Source: Caenorhabditis elegans (Eukaryota > Nematoda > Chromadorea > Rhabditida > Rhabditidae). From it: 64,000 bases of DNA. The notes under the pieces were generated by a model. That model did not search any database. It was not told the DNA's origin and was given only the letters and a program-made list of their open reading frames with translations. The stretch is taken from NCBI RefSeq assembly GCF_000002985.6, contig NC_003283.11, positions 19,903,501-19,967,500 of the forward strand, given 5' to 3'. Below are positions 1 to 12,473 of the stretch, piece by piece. The position numbers and the translations under genes were made by a program. Every line of letters starts with the position of its first letter. The first letter of the stretch is position 1.

Positions 1-713
1 GATGGGTAATTTGCAGTGGGGAATTCGAATTTTTTGATTTCAGAGCGAAAAAATTCAACCGAACTGCAGAAAATTTGAGATTTTTCCTTCAAAATCTCAG
101 AAAAAACGTTCATCTTTTTGGCAAAATTGTCGTCGCGATTTTCGAGTTTCTCGTGCAAAACTACCTCTGGGCTCCGATGATTTTCAGCGCAATAGTGCAA
201 TTTTTCGTCAAATCAGGTGCCAGGGTCCGCAAACACCGCGCTACAGTAACCCAGGGCACCAGATTTGACGAAATTTCGCACTAAAACGCTGAAAAATGGG
301 GGTAGGGGTATTTTGCGGCGAGGAATTCGAATTTCTCACTTAATAATCGAAAATTGCAAATTGGAACCGTGAAAATCCAATTTGTCTTAAAATCCTATGC
401 TCAAAAGTCTATAAAACCGAGCTCCAATTTCGAAATCTTAAAATTTGAATTCGATTTTCAGATTCCCCATGCAATTTTACCCCTGACCCCCGACTTTCAG
501 CGCAATTGTGCAATTTTGCGTCATATCAGGTTTCAAGTCCGCAAACACCGCGCTACAGTAACCCCAGAGACACCAGATTTGATGCAAAATTGCACTAAAA
601 CGCTGAAAAATTGGGGGGTTAGGGGTAATTTGCGGCGGGGAATTCGAATTTTTTGGTAAAAAATTGCCATTTTCAGATTTTCCTGTCGAAAATGGGGATT
701 TTTCCGCCCGCAC
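1..713. repeat. fars-2 intron with two hairpin repeats
   Basis: No exon was seen on either strand. It holds two copies (about 190-285 and 495-605) of the dispersed hairpin repeat described at 13636-18000, with core GCAAACACCGCGCTACAGTAA between complementary TTTGACG/CGTCAAA arms. Short open frames here are shadows of repeats. Confidence 0.6.
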
Positions 714-3700
714 CTCCAACTCCCACGAGGGATGTGTAAACGGGAAATATGCATCAACCCATCGTTTTTCGGCGTCTTTTCCGAAAAGTTCATCACAAAG
801 ATTTTCGAGAAACTGTTTCAGTTGAATTTCGGCGGCTTTCGTCGCGTCCAACGTGTGTTTTTCCTGTTTTTCAGGGGACCTCTCCGTGGCCGCGGAGGCG
901 GCCGTGGAAAAAAGTTCGGCCACATTTTTTCCGTCCGGCTTTTTGCCGAGTAGTTCGTCTTTCGAGTAGAGCCGAACACCTTCGATCTGCAAAAAATCAA
1001 AATTTGATTTGCAAATTTTCACACAAGTTTTTGAGTTAAAAATGAAAATTTGGGCATAGCTTCCGCATCTCCGGTGGCAAATGCGCTCTATCGCGAATTG
1101 TTGGTAAAAAACGCGGTATTTATTGCATTTTCAGCCGAGAATACCGGATTTGTACCACCAATTCGAGTAGAGGCACAGAAGCCACAAAAAAGTTCAATTG
1201 TTAGGCTTAAAGGCCTGAAACTAGGCTTCCGGGCCTGAATTTTCAGATTTTCACAGCTAAAAGCCTGATCGGAGCACAAAAATTATGATTTTATAGGTTG
1301 AAGGGGTTCAAAATTAGGCTTGGCAGCGTAAAAAAAAGTTTATCGTTTTTTTTGGAAATTTATTGATTTTTTTGGGAATTTATTGATTTTTTTGGAAATT
1401 TATTGATTTTTTTGGAAATTTATTGATTTTTCTGTAATTTTATCGATTTTTCTGGAAATTTATTGATTTTCTGGAAATTTATTGATTTTCTGGAAATTTA
1501 TTGATCTTTCTGGAAATTTATTGATTTTTTCTGGAAATTTATTGATTTTTTTGGAAATTTATCGATTTTTCTGGATTTTTTTCAAATTTTCTCCATTTCG
1601 AACCTGATGGAAGCATGGATAATGTGTCCGATCGACTTCATCCCTCCGATAGACGTCTCCAATCACTAAAAACGCGTCGAGACCCGATTGCATTAAATTG
1701 TGCTGGTGAGCCGAGGTATGGGCTCGCAAGCAGTGCTCATGGTTCACGTAGTACGTATCTGAGGGACGTCTAAAATTTTTTTTTCGATTTTTGGACTGAA
1801 ATTTGACGTTTTAGGCTTAAAATTTGGTTTTAAAACTGGTAATTTCGGATTTTTCACTACAATTTTATTTATTTTTTTCATTTTCATTAGAAAAAATGAT
1901 GCAAAGTTAAAAAAAAGGAGAAAAATTTTTAAAAAAAGGGAAAAAAAACGAAAAAAAATGAAAAAAGAATGAAAAAAAATGCAAAAAAAAAACAAAAAAA
2001 AGAGAAATAAACGAAAAAAGAAAAAAAAATTTCATTCTTTTTTCATTTTTTTTTCGTTTTTATTTCCATTCTTTTTTAATTCTTTTTTCGTTTTTTTTTT
2101 CATTCTTTTTTCGTTTTTTTTTCGTTATATTTTTTTTTCTTTTTTTTTCATTCCTTTTTCATTCCTTTTTCATTCTTTTTTCATTCTTTTATCATTTTTT
2201 TCATTCTTTTTTCAATCTTTTTTATTCTTTTTTCATTTTTTCCTATTTTTCTTTTTTTTTCATGTTTTTTCTTTTTTTTCATTCTTTTTTCTTTTTTTTT
2301 TTCATTTCTTCTATTCTTTTTTCATTCTTTTTTCGTTTTTTTTCATTCTTTTTTCGTTTTTTTTTCATTCTTTGTTCATTTTGAAAAAAAAAATTCTCTC
2401 AGACGTAAAAAATCGTGAAAAACTCGAATTTTTCAGTCTCAAAACCCAATTTTCCGCAAAAAATCCTCATTTTTATCCCAACCTTGACACATGATCCTCC
2501 GGTGTCAGTAAAGAGTCGAAATTCTGATAAGTAGTGACGACACGAGGCTCGGATTCACAAATTGTGAAGAGTGGCGAGCGATTTCCTGGAAAAAAGGTGA
2601 AAATTCCAGAAAAATCAATAAATTTCCAGAAAAATCAATAAATTTCCAGAAAAATCAATAAATTTCCAGAAAAATCAATAACATTTGAGAAAAAAATTTT
2701 TTACAAAATTTATTGATTTTTCTGAAATTTATTGATTTTTCTGGAAATTTATCGATTTTTCTGGAAATTTATCGAGTTTTCTGAAATTTCATTGATTTTT
2801 CTTCAATTTTCACGTATTTTTTTTACCTGGTTTTCTGTATGTTTGATGTACATAATCGACAATTCTTCTTTTCAACAAATTCAGCGGATTCGAAGATTCT
2901 TGGAGGATACGGCGATCCAAAAGCCGTCGAACACCTGGTGACAGGTTGTATAATGCGTCTGGAGTGTATTTTCGACCATCTAACTGAAAAAAAAATTGGA
3001 CATTTTCGCGGTTTTGGAATGAAAAATGGGGGAAAAGCAAAAAAAAAGGAAAATTTTCTTTTTTTTTCTTCCTTTTTTCATTTTTTTTTTCGTTTTTTTT
3101 CCCCTTTCTTTTCATTTTTTTTCATTTTTTTCTTTTCTTTTTTCGTTTTTTTTTCTCTTTCTTTTCATTTTTTTTTGTTTTGTTCTTTCTTTTTTGATTT
3201 TTTTCTTCCTTTTTTGTTTTTTTTCTTTCTTTTTTCGTTTTTTTTCTTCCTTTTTTCATTTTTTTTTCTCTTTCTTTTCATTTTTTAAAAATTTTTTTTC
3301 ATTTTTTTTGTTTTTTTTTTCGTTATTTTCCTCTTTTCTTTTCTATTTTCATTTTTTTTTCGTTCTTTTTACCTTTTTTTCCTCTTTTCTTTTCTTTTTT
3401 CATTTTTTTCCGTTTTTTTCCCTTGCTGAAAATTGGACTTTGAGACAGAAAAATTCTAAATTTTCACGATTTTTTACGTCTAAGAGAATATTTATAACGA
3501 AAAGTGAAAAAAAGAAGAAAAAAAAAGGAAAAAAAAATGAAGAAAGAATGAAAAGAAAGAAAAAAAAATGAAAAAAAAATGATTTTTTTTCTTTTTTCTT
3601 TCTTTTTTGTTTTTTTTTTCATTTTTTTCTCTTTAAAAAAAATTCTCTTTTCTTTTCCTTTTTTTCTCATTTTTTTCCTTTTTCCTCTTTTTCCTCTTTT

Positions 3701-3933
3701 TTCCTTTTTTCCTCTTTTTTCCTTTTTTTTTCGTTTTTTTTCCTCTTTTTTTCTCTTTTTTCCTTTTTTTTCACATTTTTTACCTCAAAAACCTCTTCTT
3801 TCACTATTTTTCGTGACTCCTCTGCCGCTGCCGTTGTGCTCATCAACGTGGCTCTTATTGACTTGGCATTTTTCTGGAAAAGCATTGTACAACATCGTCG
3901 AGCACCCGTTTGATATGTGGAAAGAAATCGCAT
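714..3933 (-). CDS. fars-2: mitochondrial phenylalanyl-tRNA synthetase (partial, 3' end off the left edge)
   Basis: Charges mitochondrial tRNA-Phe in the matrix; monomeric class II synthetase (FARS2 family). Five exons are visible on the minus strand: 3933-3784, 2983-2827, 2585-2483, 1769-1604, 986-714, together 849 bp (283 codons) in frame. The N-terminus ([15 protein letters not shown]...) is Arg/Ser-rich without acidic residues, like a mitochondrial presequence. Class II core landmarks are [40 protein letters not shown] and [11 protein letters not shown]. The exon 3 donor was placed at GTTGGG (exon end 2483) because it alone gives [14 protein letters not shown], matching the family. FARS2 proteins are about 450 residues, so the rest of the catalytic domain and the anticodon-binding domain must lie left of position 1; no further exon was found in 1-713. 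Introns carry long pyrimidine tracts and tandem repeats. The symbol is from recognition. Confidence 0.9.
1340..1580. repeat. tandem repeat, TTTCTGGAAATTTATTGA type
   Basis: About a dozen copies of a roughly 20-bp unit (TTTTTCTGGAAATTTATTGA with small variants) inside the last visible fars-2 intron. The same family recurs at 2596-2800, 3936-4190 and 5995-6285, in both orientations. Confidence 0.85.
1880..2395. repeat. low-complexity tract in fars-2 intron 3
   Basis: An A-rich stretch (1880-2030) is followed by an almost uninterrupted pyrimidine stretch built from TTTTTTCATTC and TTTTTTCG units. Because fars-2 is on the minus strand, the pre-mRNA here is purine-rich followed by U-rich. The long Phe/Ser-rich frame it generates is not a protein. 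Confidence 0.85.
2596..2800. repeat. head-to-head inverted tandem arrays in fars-2 intron 2
   Basis: Five copies of CCAGAAAAATCAATAAATTT are followed after about 40 bp by copies of the reverse complement, AAATTTATTGATTTTTCTGG. The two arrays can pair into a hairpin inside an intron of about 240 bp. Confidence 0.8.
3040..3780. repeat. pyrimidine tract in fars-2 intron 1
   Basis: Dense TTTTTTCATTTTTT, TTTTCGTTTT and TTTCCTCTTTT runs, interrupted near 3425-3600 by a purine-rich stretch. It fills nearly all of intron 1 (2984-3783). No coding potential. Confidence 0.85.
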
Positions 3934-3935
3934 TC

Positions 3936-4190
3936 TGAATATAGAAAAATCAATAAATTTTCAGAAAAATCGATAAAATTCCAGAAAAATCAATAAATTT
4001 TCAGAAAAATCAATAAATTTTCAGAAAAATCAATAAATTTCCAGAAAAATCAATAAATTCCCGAAAAAATCGATAAATTTCCAAAAAAATCGATAAATTT
4101 CCAGAAAAATCAATGAATTTTCAGAAAAATCAATAAATTTCCAGAAAAATCAATGAATTTCCAGAAAAATCGATAAATTTTCCGCAAAAA
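3936..4190. repeat. tandem repeat upstream of fars-2
   Basis: About twelve copies of CAGAAAAATCAATAAATTT, beginning two bases beyond the fars-2 start codon. The fars-2 promoter and 5' UTR must lie in or beyond this array. The orientation is opposite to the array at 1340-1580. Confidence 0.85.
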
Positions 4191-5636
4191 TTAGTAAATT
4201 CGGAATTTTTTCAAAAAAAATTTAGATTTTCAGTTAGAGGAAACTGTAAAACTTTAAATTTTGTGTTTTTTTATTTCAAAAATTCAATTTTTTTCAAATT
4301 TTTTCCGGAAATTGTACAAAATTACAGTCAAAAAAATGGGGAAAAGCTTAGAATTTTAGCTCAAAAATTGAAAGTTTACACTTTTTCAAAAAATTTGAAT
4401 TTTTTTGGACTTTTATCGATTTTTAGCTGAAAAAATGGGGGAAAAGCCTAATAAAAATTCAGCTAAAAATTGAGAATTTCAGATTTCAGAGCAAAAAATT
4501 CCGAAAAATCACAAAAAAAATGGGAAAAGACACCATTAAACGGAGCTAGAAAAAAGCTTTGCAAATTTAGAAAAAAATTAACAAAAAAAGTTCAATTTTT
4601 GAAAACAAAAACGCAAACAGAACAGAACAGAGAAAAATTACAGAAAATTTCACAAAAAAAAATTTTTTTGGGGGGGGAAAAGCTTAGAAAAAAAAATGAA
4701 AAAAAAAATAAAAAGAATGAAAAAAAAATGAAAAAGAATGGGAAAAGCTTAGAATTTCGGGAAATTGGGGGATTTTTAGCTGAAAAATGTGGAAAATTTG
4801 AAATTTAGCGAAATTTTCCGATTTTTTGAGCTCTAAATTGAGGAAAAGCTCAGAATTTCGGGCAAATTGGGGGGATTTTTGGCCACACAATTTGGGAAAA
4901 ATATTGGATTTCTTAGCTGAAAAATTTGGAAAATTCGATTTTTTTCAGATTTCTGAGCTAAAAATTGGGGAAAAGCTGAGAATTTTGGGAAAATTATAGG
5001 AATTTTTAGCTGAAAATTCGAATTTTTAGGCAAAAAAATAGGAGGAAAAGCATAAAATCTCAAGAATTTGGCAAAAAATTTGCAAATTTTAGGGATTTTT
5101 CAATTTTTTTCGAATTTTTTGCAGAAAAATTTTCGATTTTTAGCCAAAAATTCAGATTTCTGAGCTAAAATTGGGGGAAAAGCTTAAAATTTTGAGCTAA
5201 AAAATCCGATTTTCAAGCTTAAAAATCTGATTTTCGAGCTAAAAAAAAAATCGATTTTCAAGCTAAAAAAAAATCAATTTTCAAGCTAAAAAATCCGATT
5301 TTTCCCATCAAAAATGCTGAAAATCGGAATTTTACATGTGAGAATAGCACAAGAGGTGGGGCAAAACACAAAAAAATTGAACAATTTTCGAAATTTTGGG
5401 AGAAAAACGCAATAAAATGGGGGGCTCTGGGAGCTTATAAATTGGAATTTTAAAAAAATTTTAACGGGAAAATATGGAAATTACGGGGAATTGGGGGATA
5501 AAATTCGAAATTTATGATAAATTATGTGTTGAAGAGACCTCAAAAAGACACATCTTGGACGCAATTACACCCGATTTGACGACAAATTGCGGACTTTTGC
5601 GGCGGTGAAGTGGTGGGGACCCACGTGGAACGTTGT
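4191..5636. other. chk-2 to fars-2 intergenic region
   Basis: AT-rich sequence with repeated GGGGAAAAGCTTAGAATTT and TTTTTAGCTGAAAAAT phrases (4330-5300). No exon with family similarity was seen on either strand. The 1.7-kb gap between the chk-2 stop and the fars-2 start makes an operon unlikely. Confidence 0.5.
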
Positions 5637-8600
5637 TCACATTTTTGCCTGAAAATAGGGTTTTTAAGGCTAAAAAATTGAAATTTTCATATATTTTTTG
5701 CTGAAAATCGAAAAATTCCGGTTTTAACGTGATTTTCAACATTTTTTTGCGATTTTTAGTTGAAAAATTCAATTTTTAGTGGATTTCGCTATTTTTTTCT
5801 TTAAAAAATTGAAATTTAGCTGCATTTTTCTGAAATTTTCCATTTTTGCAGGTGTTTTTACTTGAAAAACGCTAATTTTATGAGATTTTTAAGATTTTCA
5901 AGCGAAAACCGTGAGCGAAAACCGAAAAAATAGAAATATTGAATTTTTATGTGAAATCACTAAAATTCCGGGTTAAATTTGATTTTCTGCGAATTTTTCT
6001 AGAAATTTTATCGATTTTTATGGAAATTTATTGATTTTTCTGGAAGTTTATTGATTTTTATGGAAATTTTATCGATTTTTATGGAAATTTATTGATTTTT
6101 ATGGAAATTTATTGATTTTTCTGGAAGTTTATTGATTTTTATGGAAATTTTATCGATTTTTATGGAAATTTATTGATTTTTCTGGAAATTTATTGTTTTT
6201 GGAAATTTATCAATTTTTCTGAAATTTTATTGATTTTTCTGAAATTTTATTGATTTTTATGGAAATTTATTAATTTTTCGTCAATTTTCCGCGATTTTCA
6301 GTGAATTTTCATCATTTTTCGCCAGAAATCTCCAATTTTTGACCTTTTTCACAGGTCCAGCTTGTGTAGTTTGTAGTGCAGCTGGAGCTGCTGCTGAAAT
6401 CGGCTTAATACTCTTCAAAATATCCTGTTTCGCAGTACGACAATCCGCACATTTCATCCATTGAGTACTCATTAGTTCGACGGCAGACGGGCGGTTTGAT
6501 GGCTGAAAATTGAGGAAATTTTAGCTCTGAAAAATGGGATTTTAAGGCGAAGAAATTTTTGAAGTTTTGGCCGTTTTTAGAGCGAAACATTTAGGAAATT
6601 ATTGATTTTTAGTGAGTTTTTCGACGAGAAATCGAAAAATTTCACTGAAAATTTCATATTTCGGCACTTTTTTTGGAGTTTTTTACTTTTTTTTCTGAAA
6701 AAATTGGCTTTAAAATGTAATTTTATACATTTTAAATGCAAAAAACCACTTTAAAAGTTAAAAATTTGAATTAGCAGCGCCCAAAAACGTGTAGTTTGTA
6801 GTTTAGCAGCGCCCAAAACTTGTAGTTTGTAGTCTAAGCAGCGCCCAAAATTTGTAGTTTGTAGTCTTAGCAGCGCCCAAAACTTGTAGTTGGTAGTTTA
6901 ACTTTAAAATATCAAATTTGGGCCATTTTTTATGATTTTACATATTTTTAGGCGAAAAACCCCAAAAAAATCCATATTTTCCAGTATTTTAAGTTAAAAA
7001 TCTCATTTTTCGCTGATTTTTCCAGTTTTTCACTCCAAATTCTCGATTTTTTAGGCCAATTTCTTCAAATTTTCTTTTCATGTTTACCTCGACAGTAAGC
7101 ATCCATTTGATCATATTCTGTGTTTCGACAGTAATTCGACGCCATTGTGCGTGGAAGATTAGGCGGCCTGAAAAATTGGAATTTTTAGACGCTAAAAATC
7201 GATTTTTTCGGTAGTTTTCCGGCCGGAAAAATGGCTTGAAAATCGAAATTTCAGCATTTTTACACCGAAAAATGCTCTTTTTCGAGTCAAAAATTTCTAT
7301 TTTTGCTTGGAAAACGGCTATTTTTCGCATTTTTTCCCGAATTTTAGGTCAAAATCACGGATTTTTGCCCAAAAATCCGTTTTTTTCACTGAAAATTCGT
7401 CAATTTACCTGTCAAAACTTGTTCATCCATCGTCATATCCGTATATTCTTCGCTGAACGGTGGATAACCGGAAAATGTGATGAAAAGTACGCATCCGAGG
7501 CTCCAACTGCAAAGAAATTGGTGAAAATTTGAAGTTTTTTGGGAGATAATTGACGTTTTTTTTTCCAATTTTTAGTAGAAAAATCATCAAAAATTGAATT
7601 TTTCGAGTGGAAAAGCTAAAATTTTGAATTTTTATATAAAAATCGATTTATTTTTCCAATTTTCAGTGGAAAAACTTGAGTTTTTTGCAAATTTTTCGGT
7701 ATTTTTGACCGAAAAAACCAAGTTTTTGTGATTTTCGTGCGGAATTTCGGATTTTTCCGGGCAAAAATTAGGGAATTTTGGTCATTTTTAACGGAAATTA
7801 TTGAAATTTTCATGTTTTTCGGGAAAATTTGTTTTAAAAATTTTCCGATTTTTGAACGAAAAAATGAATTTTTCGGTCGAAAATCCAATTTTCCCCAGAA
7901 AAAACAAACCAATTTTTTTAAAATTTTTATTTTAATAAAATCCGAGTTTTGGGTGAAAATCGACGTTTTTTTCTCAATTTTCAGCCAGTTTTTCTTAAAT
8001 TTTGACCCGAAAATAGAATTTTTGAGTCAAAAAGTAGTGTCGAAAATTCGTAAAAATTGCAGATTTCTGCCGAAAAAAATCAATATTTCCCCAAATTTTG
8101 TCAGTAAAAGTGGAGAAATTGGGAAAAAAACTATGAAAATCCCCGAAATTTGGTCAGAATTTATTAAAAATTCAGGTTTTTCACAATTTTTGGCTGAAAA
8201 AAAAAACGAATTTTCCACTAGAAATTGCCCAGAAAATCTCAATTTTCGATGGTTTTTCGCCGAAAAATGCGATTTTTTCGATGTTTGCCCTTCAAAAACT
8301 GAAAATTTGGCATTAAAATTTTTCCATAATTTTTCACTAGAAAATGCCAAAAAATCTAGTTTTCAGACAAAACAATCGAAAAAATGCCAATTTTTGCCGA
8401 TTTTCAGTAAAAATTTGCATTTTTACTCGAAATTAGACGTAAATTCCCGGTTTTCTGGGTTTTTTTCGGCGAAAACCTCAATTTTTTGAATTTTTCTTCA
8501 AAAAAAAAAATCGAATTTTTGGATAAAATTGATATATTTTTTGTGAAAAAGTTTTTGTGATTTCCGAGCGGAATTTCGGATTTTCGCGGCAAAAATCTAT

Positions 8601-11600
8601 GAAAATTGGGTTTTTTTTTTCGTATTTATTCAATTTTTCAGCGAAAAAATTGGCAATTTTTGTCATTTTCCACGGAAATTATCGAAAATTTCCGTTTTTT
8701 GAACGAAAAAATGAATTTCAACGCTATTTTTCGGTCGAAAACCGCATTTTTCCCCCGAAAAAAATCACGAAAATTGCCAAATTAGGCGTAAAAACGAGGA
8801 AATCCAAATAGTTGCAAATTAGCCATGAAAATTCCTATGAAAAATGGGAATTTCTACTGGAAAAGAGGCGAAAAAAGACGGAATCTCATCAAAAATTCAT
8901 CATTTTTTTTCGCATTTTCAAGTGTCTAGATATATGCCAAAAACTACTTGAAAATGCATAAAAACATGGAAAAATGTGGAGAAAATCGATTTTTCGGCCG
9001 AAAAATTGAGTTTTTCGCCGAAATAAACCCAGAAAACCGGGGATTTATGACTAATTTCGAGGAAAAATGACCAATTTTTACTGGAAATCGGCAAAAATTG
9101 GCATTTTTTCGACTATTATTGGCTGAAAATGAGATTTTTTGGCATTTTCTAGTGAAAAATTATGGAAAAATCTCAATTTTTATGCCAAATTTCCAATTTT
9201 TGAAAGGGGAACACCGAAAAACTCGATTTTTCGGCGAAGAACCGTCGAAATTTAAGATTTTCTGGACAATTTCTAGTCAAAAATTATGAAAAACCTGAAT
9301 TTTTTAATAAATTCTGACCAAAATCCCGGGTTTTTTGAGAGATTTTTCCAATTTTTCCGCTTTCAGTGGCAAAATATCGGGAAATATCCATTTTTCGACT
9401 GAAAATTGATTAAAAAAAACACAAATTTCTGAAATTTCCACTGAAATTATTGATTTTCGGCTCATTTTTCCAGGAAAAAACGGTTTTTTTACTGAATTTT
9501 AGCCAAATTTTGAGCAAATTTCCGAATTTTCGATGAAAAATTTGAAAAAAACACGTTTTTAATCGGATTTTTCACGAAAATCTCCATTTTTGATTCATTT
9601 TCACCAAAAATTATCGATTTTTAGCTGAAAATTAGAGTTTTTCGCCGAAAAAAATTCAAAAAACCGGGGAATTATGTGTAATTGACTCTAAAATCGTCGG
9701 AAATCTTTTTTTTTTCGATTATTGTGGCTGAAAATTAGATTTTTTGGCATTTTCTCGTGAAAAATTATGAAAAATCTCAATTTTTTTGCCAAATTTCCAA
9801 TTTTTGAAGGGAAAACATCGAAAAACTCGATTTTTCGGTGAAAAACCACCGAAAACTGAGATTTTCTGGGCAATTTCTAGTCAAAAATTGTGAAAAACAT
9901 GAATTTTTAATAAATTCTGACCAAATTTCCGGTTTTTTTGATAGTTTTTTTCCAATTTTTCCATTTTTACTGACAAAATTCGGGGAAATATTGATTTTTT
10001 TCGGCTGTAATCTCTTGAAAAATGGGATTTTTATCCGATTTTCAGCATAAAAGCTAAAATTTCTTTAATTTTCGTAGTTTTTGGCTCAAAATTTCAATTT
10101 TTCTGCCAAAATTTGTGGAGAAACTTCATTTTCCATCGATTTTAGTGATTTTTCCACGAAAAATTCGAATTTATTATCGATTTTCACAATTTTAGAGTGA
10201 TTTTCGCTCAAATTTCCGAATTTTTAAGTCATTTTTGCCGATGATTCTACTAACATATCGACTTTTGGCGTGTACTCAACACCCTCATTCGCCACAATTT
10301 CCGGCGCATTATAAGACGGCGTTCCACAGCGAGTTTTCATTCGATTCACCGAATTTTTCGCCATTCCAAAGTCGGTTAGCTGCAAATTTGGAGGTTTTTC
10401 GGGTGAAAATTGACTAAAATTCAGCTTTTTTGAGCCAAGAAATTGCCAATTTTCACCTTTAAAATGCACCGCTCCGCTTTATCCGAGCACAGAATATTTT
10501 CGGGTTTAATGTCACGATGACAGATTCCAACAGAGTGAAGATACTGAAAAAAAACGAGCGGTTTTAGCGACGAAAAATTACCTAAAAATTACCAAAATCG
10601 CGTCGATTAGCTGAAAAGCGAAATATTTTCCGAGCGATTCACCGAGACCCTGAAAAAATGGAAAAATTAGGGAAATTTTCGGGATTTTTTCGGCCAATTT
10701 ACCATTCGATTGTACTTGGAATCGACGACTTTTGAGAAAAATTCGCCTCCGCCGACATATTCGATAACCATATATGAGTACTTGGCGACGGTGATCCAAT
10801 CGTAAATTGCAACGATATTTGGCTGAAAAATTAGAATTTTTAGGGTTAAAATGGCATTTTTGAGCATTTTTAACGCGAAAAATCACTTTTTATCGATAAT
10901 TTTAGTGAAAAATGGCTCGAAAATAGGCCAAAAACCATTGAAATTGAATTAGGAGCGCCCAAAAATGTGTAGTTTGTAGTGTTAGCAGCGCCCAAAAACT
11001 GGAAAATTCTCATTTTTGAGCATTTTTGACCAAAATTACTTCAATTTTCGCTTAAAATTATGCTTTTTTGATCGAATTTCGTGAATTTTCAGCGAAAAAT
11101 GCGGAAAATTTCGATTTTTCAGCAATTTTCCGTGTAAAAATCGATTTTTCAGCAATTTTCGTGTATTACTAACATGGCTGAGCTTCTTCATAACTTCAAC
11201 CTCATTTCGAATATCTCGAGTTTTAGCGATTGCTCGGCTGCATCTTGTCGAAAATTGTGTGTTGAGCTGTTTAATAGCCACCTGAAACATGAAAAATTGA
11301 TGATTTTTCCGGGAAAAAATGGCTGAAAATCGATTTTTCCCACAAAAATTGAGGGTTTTTATCGATTTTCCGTGAAAATTTCAAGGTTTTCGGCAAATTT
11401 TCATCGATAAATGTGTTTTTCCAGTTAAAAATCGCATTTTTCAGAGGAAAATTTGAATTTTCACAAGTTTCCGGTAAATTTTGGCGGTTTTTAGGTGAAA
11501 ATCAGCAAAAAAAATGGCTGAATATGCACCAAAACTGGCGAAAATTCACAATTTTCGGAGATTTTATCGATTTTTCTGGAAATTTATCGATTTTTCTCCA

Positions 11601-12473
11601 ATTTTCGGCATTTTCCCACGCCGCCCGTACCACTGATCGATCGGATTTCTTGTATCCGAGCAAAACTTTGCCAAAACCGCCTTTTCCCAGCGAATGGCTC
11701 GTCACGTGGTATTTTTTCGTCAGTTCCTCCGGATGATGGTCGGCGTCGGCGCTTTCGTACACGAAAACTGCAAATTTTCGGGGTTTTTTTGGGAAAAATC
11801 GACGGATTTTGGCGGAAAAACCCGTTTTTTTGGGCAATTTTACCCTAAAGCTTTAAAATCGTCAAAAACGCACTGATCAGCGCTGGAATCCCAATAGAGA
11901 TCAAATCTCCGTTCATTAGCTCTCTGGACAGCCCTTTTCCGATCATTTCCTGATTTACGAGGGTCCCGTTGCGTGAGTGATCGTGTAGATAGATTCTACG
12001 CGTTTCTGTGTCCTGAAATATTGATTTTTTTGGCGATTTTTCAGTAGAAAACTACTCTATCAATGGAAAATTGAATTTTCGAGATAAATCTGTAGAGCCC
12101 GACGTCTTTGGCGACTTGAGAAAAGTTGAAATTCGTCGGAGCATCATCCGAGCCGCGTCCGCACACGAAATGATCGTCTGCCAAGTCTGGAAAATCGATT
12201 TTTAGCCGGAATTTCGTGAAAATTGCGGGAAAATCGACAAACCGATGGAAGAAATGCCTCGGCGGACGCCGACAAGCTTCGCGAAGGGTTTTGAAGCAGC
12301 ACACTGTGATTCTCCGACGACAAGATCCTCGTCGACGGGCATCGTGTCGTCTCGGGTGACCGGAACCACCACGATTGGCCTAAAAAATTGAATTTTTTGC
12401 GATTTTTGGGGCAAATTTTGGTGATTTTTTACTTTTCCGCCGAGCTCCGACGTCTTTTTGTCCCGCGAACCAT
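5637..12473 (-). CDS. chk-2: CHK-2 meiotic checkpoint kinase
   Basis: Ser/Thr kinase of the CHK2/CDS1 family, needed in C. elegans for homologue pairing and meiotic double-strand breaks. Fourteen minus-strand exons: 12473-12433, 12379-12243, 12186-12056, 12012-11874, 11767-11631, 11281-11174, 10822-10703, 10649-10593, 10543-10457, 10379-10255, 7506-7409, 7167-7088, 6502-6344, 5648-5637; 476 residues. An FHA domain (about 60-145: CGRGSDD, FISKIQFS, HSRNGTLVN) precedes the kinase: LGKGGFGKVLLG, VAIKQL, HRDIKPEN, LTDFGMAK, NAPE, IWSLGC. An SCD-like SQ/TQ cluster is not obvious, as in other worm CHK2s. The 3' end is the least certain: exon 13 could end at 6353 (GTGAAA donor) instead of 6344 (GTCAAA); both are in phase with the last exon, which adds three residues and TGA. 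Intron 10 is 2.7 kb. Confidence 0.93.
5995..6285. repeat. tandem repeat in chk-2 intron 13
   Basis: About a dozen units of TTTTTATGGAAATTTATTGA or TTTTTCTGGAAATTTATTGA, the same family as at 1340-1580. Within the 695-bp intron between chk-2 exons 13 and 14. Confidence 0.85.
6775..6900. repeat. small GCAGCGCCCAAAA/TTGTAGTTTGTAGT minisatellite
   Basis: Four units of AGCAGCGCCCAAAACTTGTA followed by GTTTGTAGTYTA. A short copy of the family that forms large arrays at 29650-30545, 42040-42475, 43795-44910 and 48825-49690. Lies in chk-2 intron 12. Confidence 0.8.
7507..10254. other. chk-2 intron 10, long repetitive intron
   Basis: Nothing but AT-rich sequence with phrases such as GAAAAATTTCGATTTTTCGGC and repeated blocks: 8030-8360, 9060-9320 and 9640-9930 are diverged copies of one another (compare ATTTCTAGTCAAAAATT at 9270 and 9877). 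No embedded gene was recognised on either strand. Confidence 0.55.

Noticed and set aside
1979..2494. Long Phe/Ser/Lys-rich open frames in 1979-2494 and 2839-3938
   Set aside because: They are translations of TTTTTTCATTC-type low-complexity introns of fars-2, with no domain and no codon bias.
5512..6353. Long last chk-2 exon ending ...SSTHNLS at 5512
   Set aside because: That frame is out of phase with exon 13 by one base for both possible donors; the in-phase reading stops at TGA 5639-5637.
7728..8489. 253-codon plus-strand frame inside chk-2 intron 10
   Set aside because: Phe/Lys/Asn-rich translation of an AT-rich repetitive intron with diverged internal copies; no similarity to any family and no supporting splice pattern.
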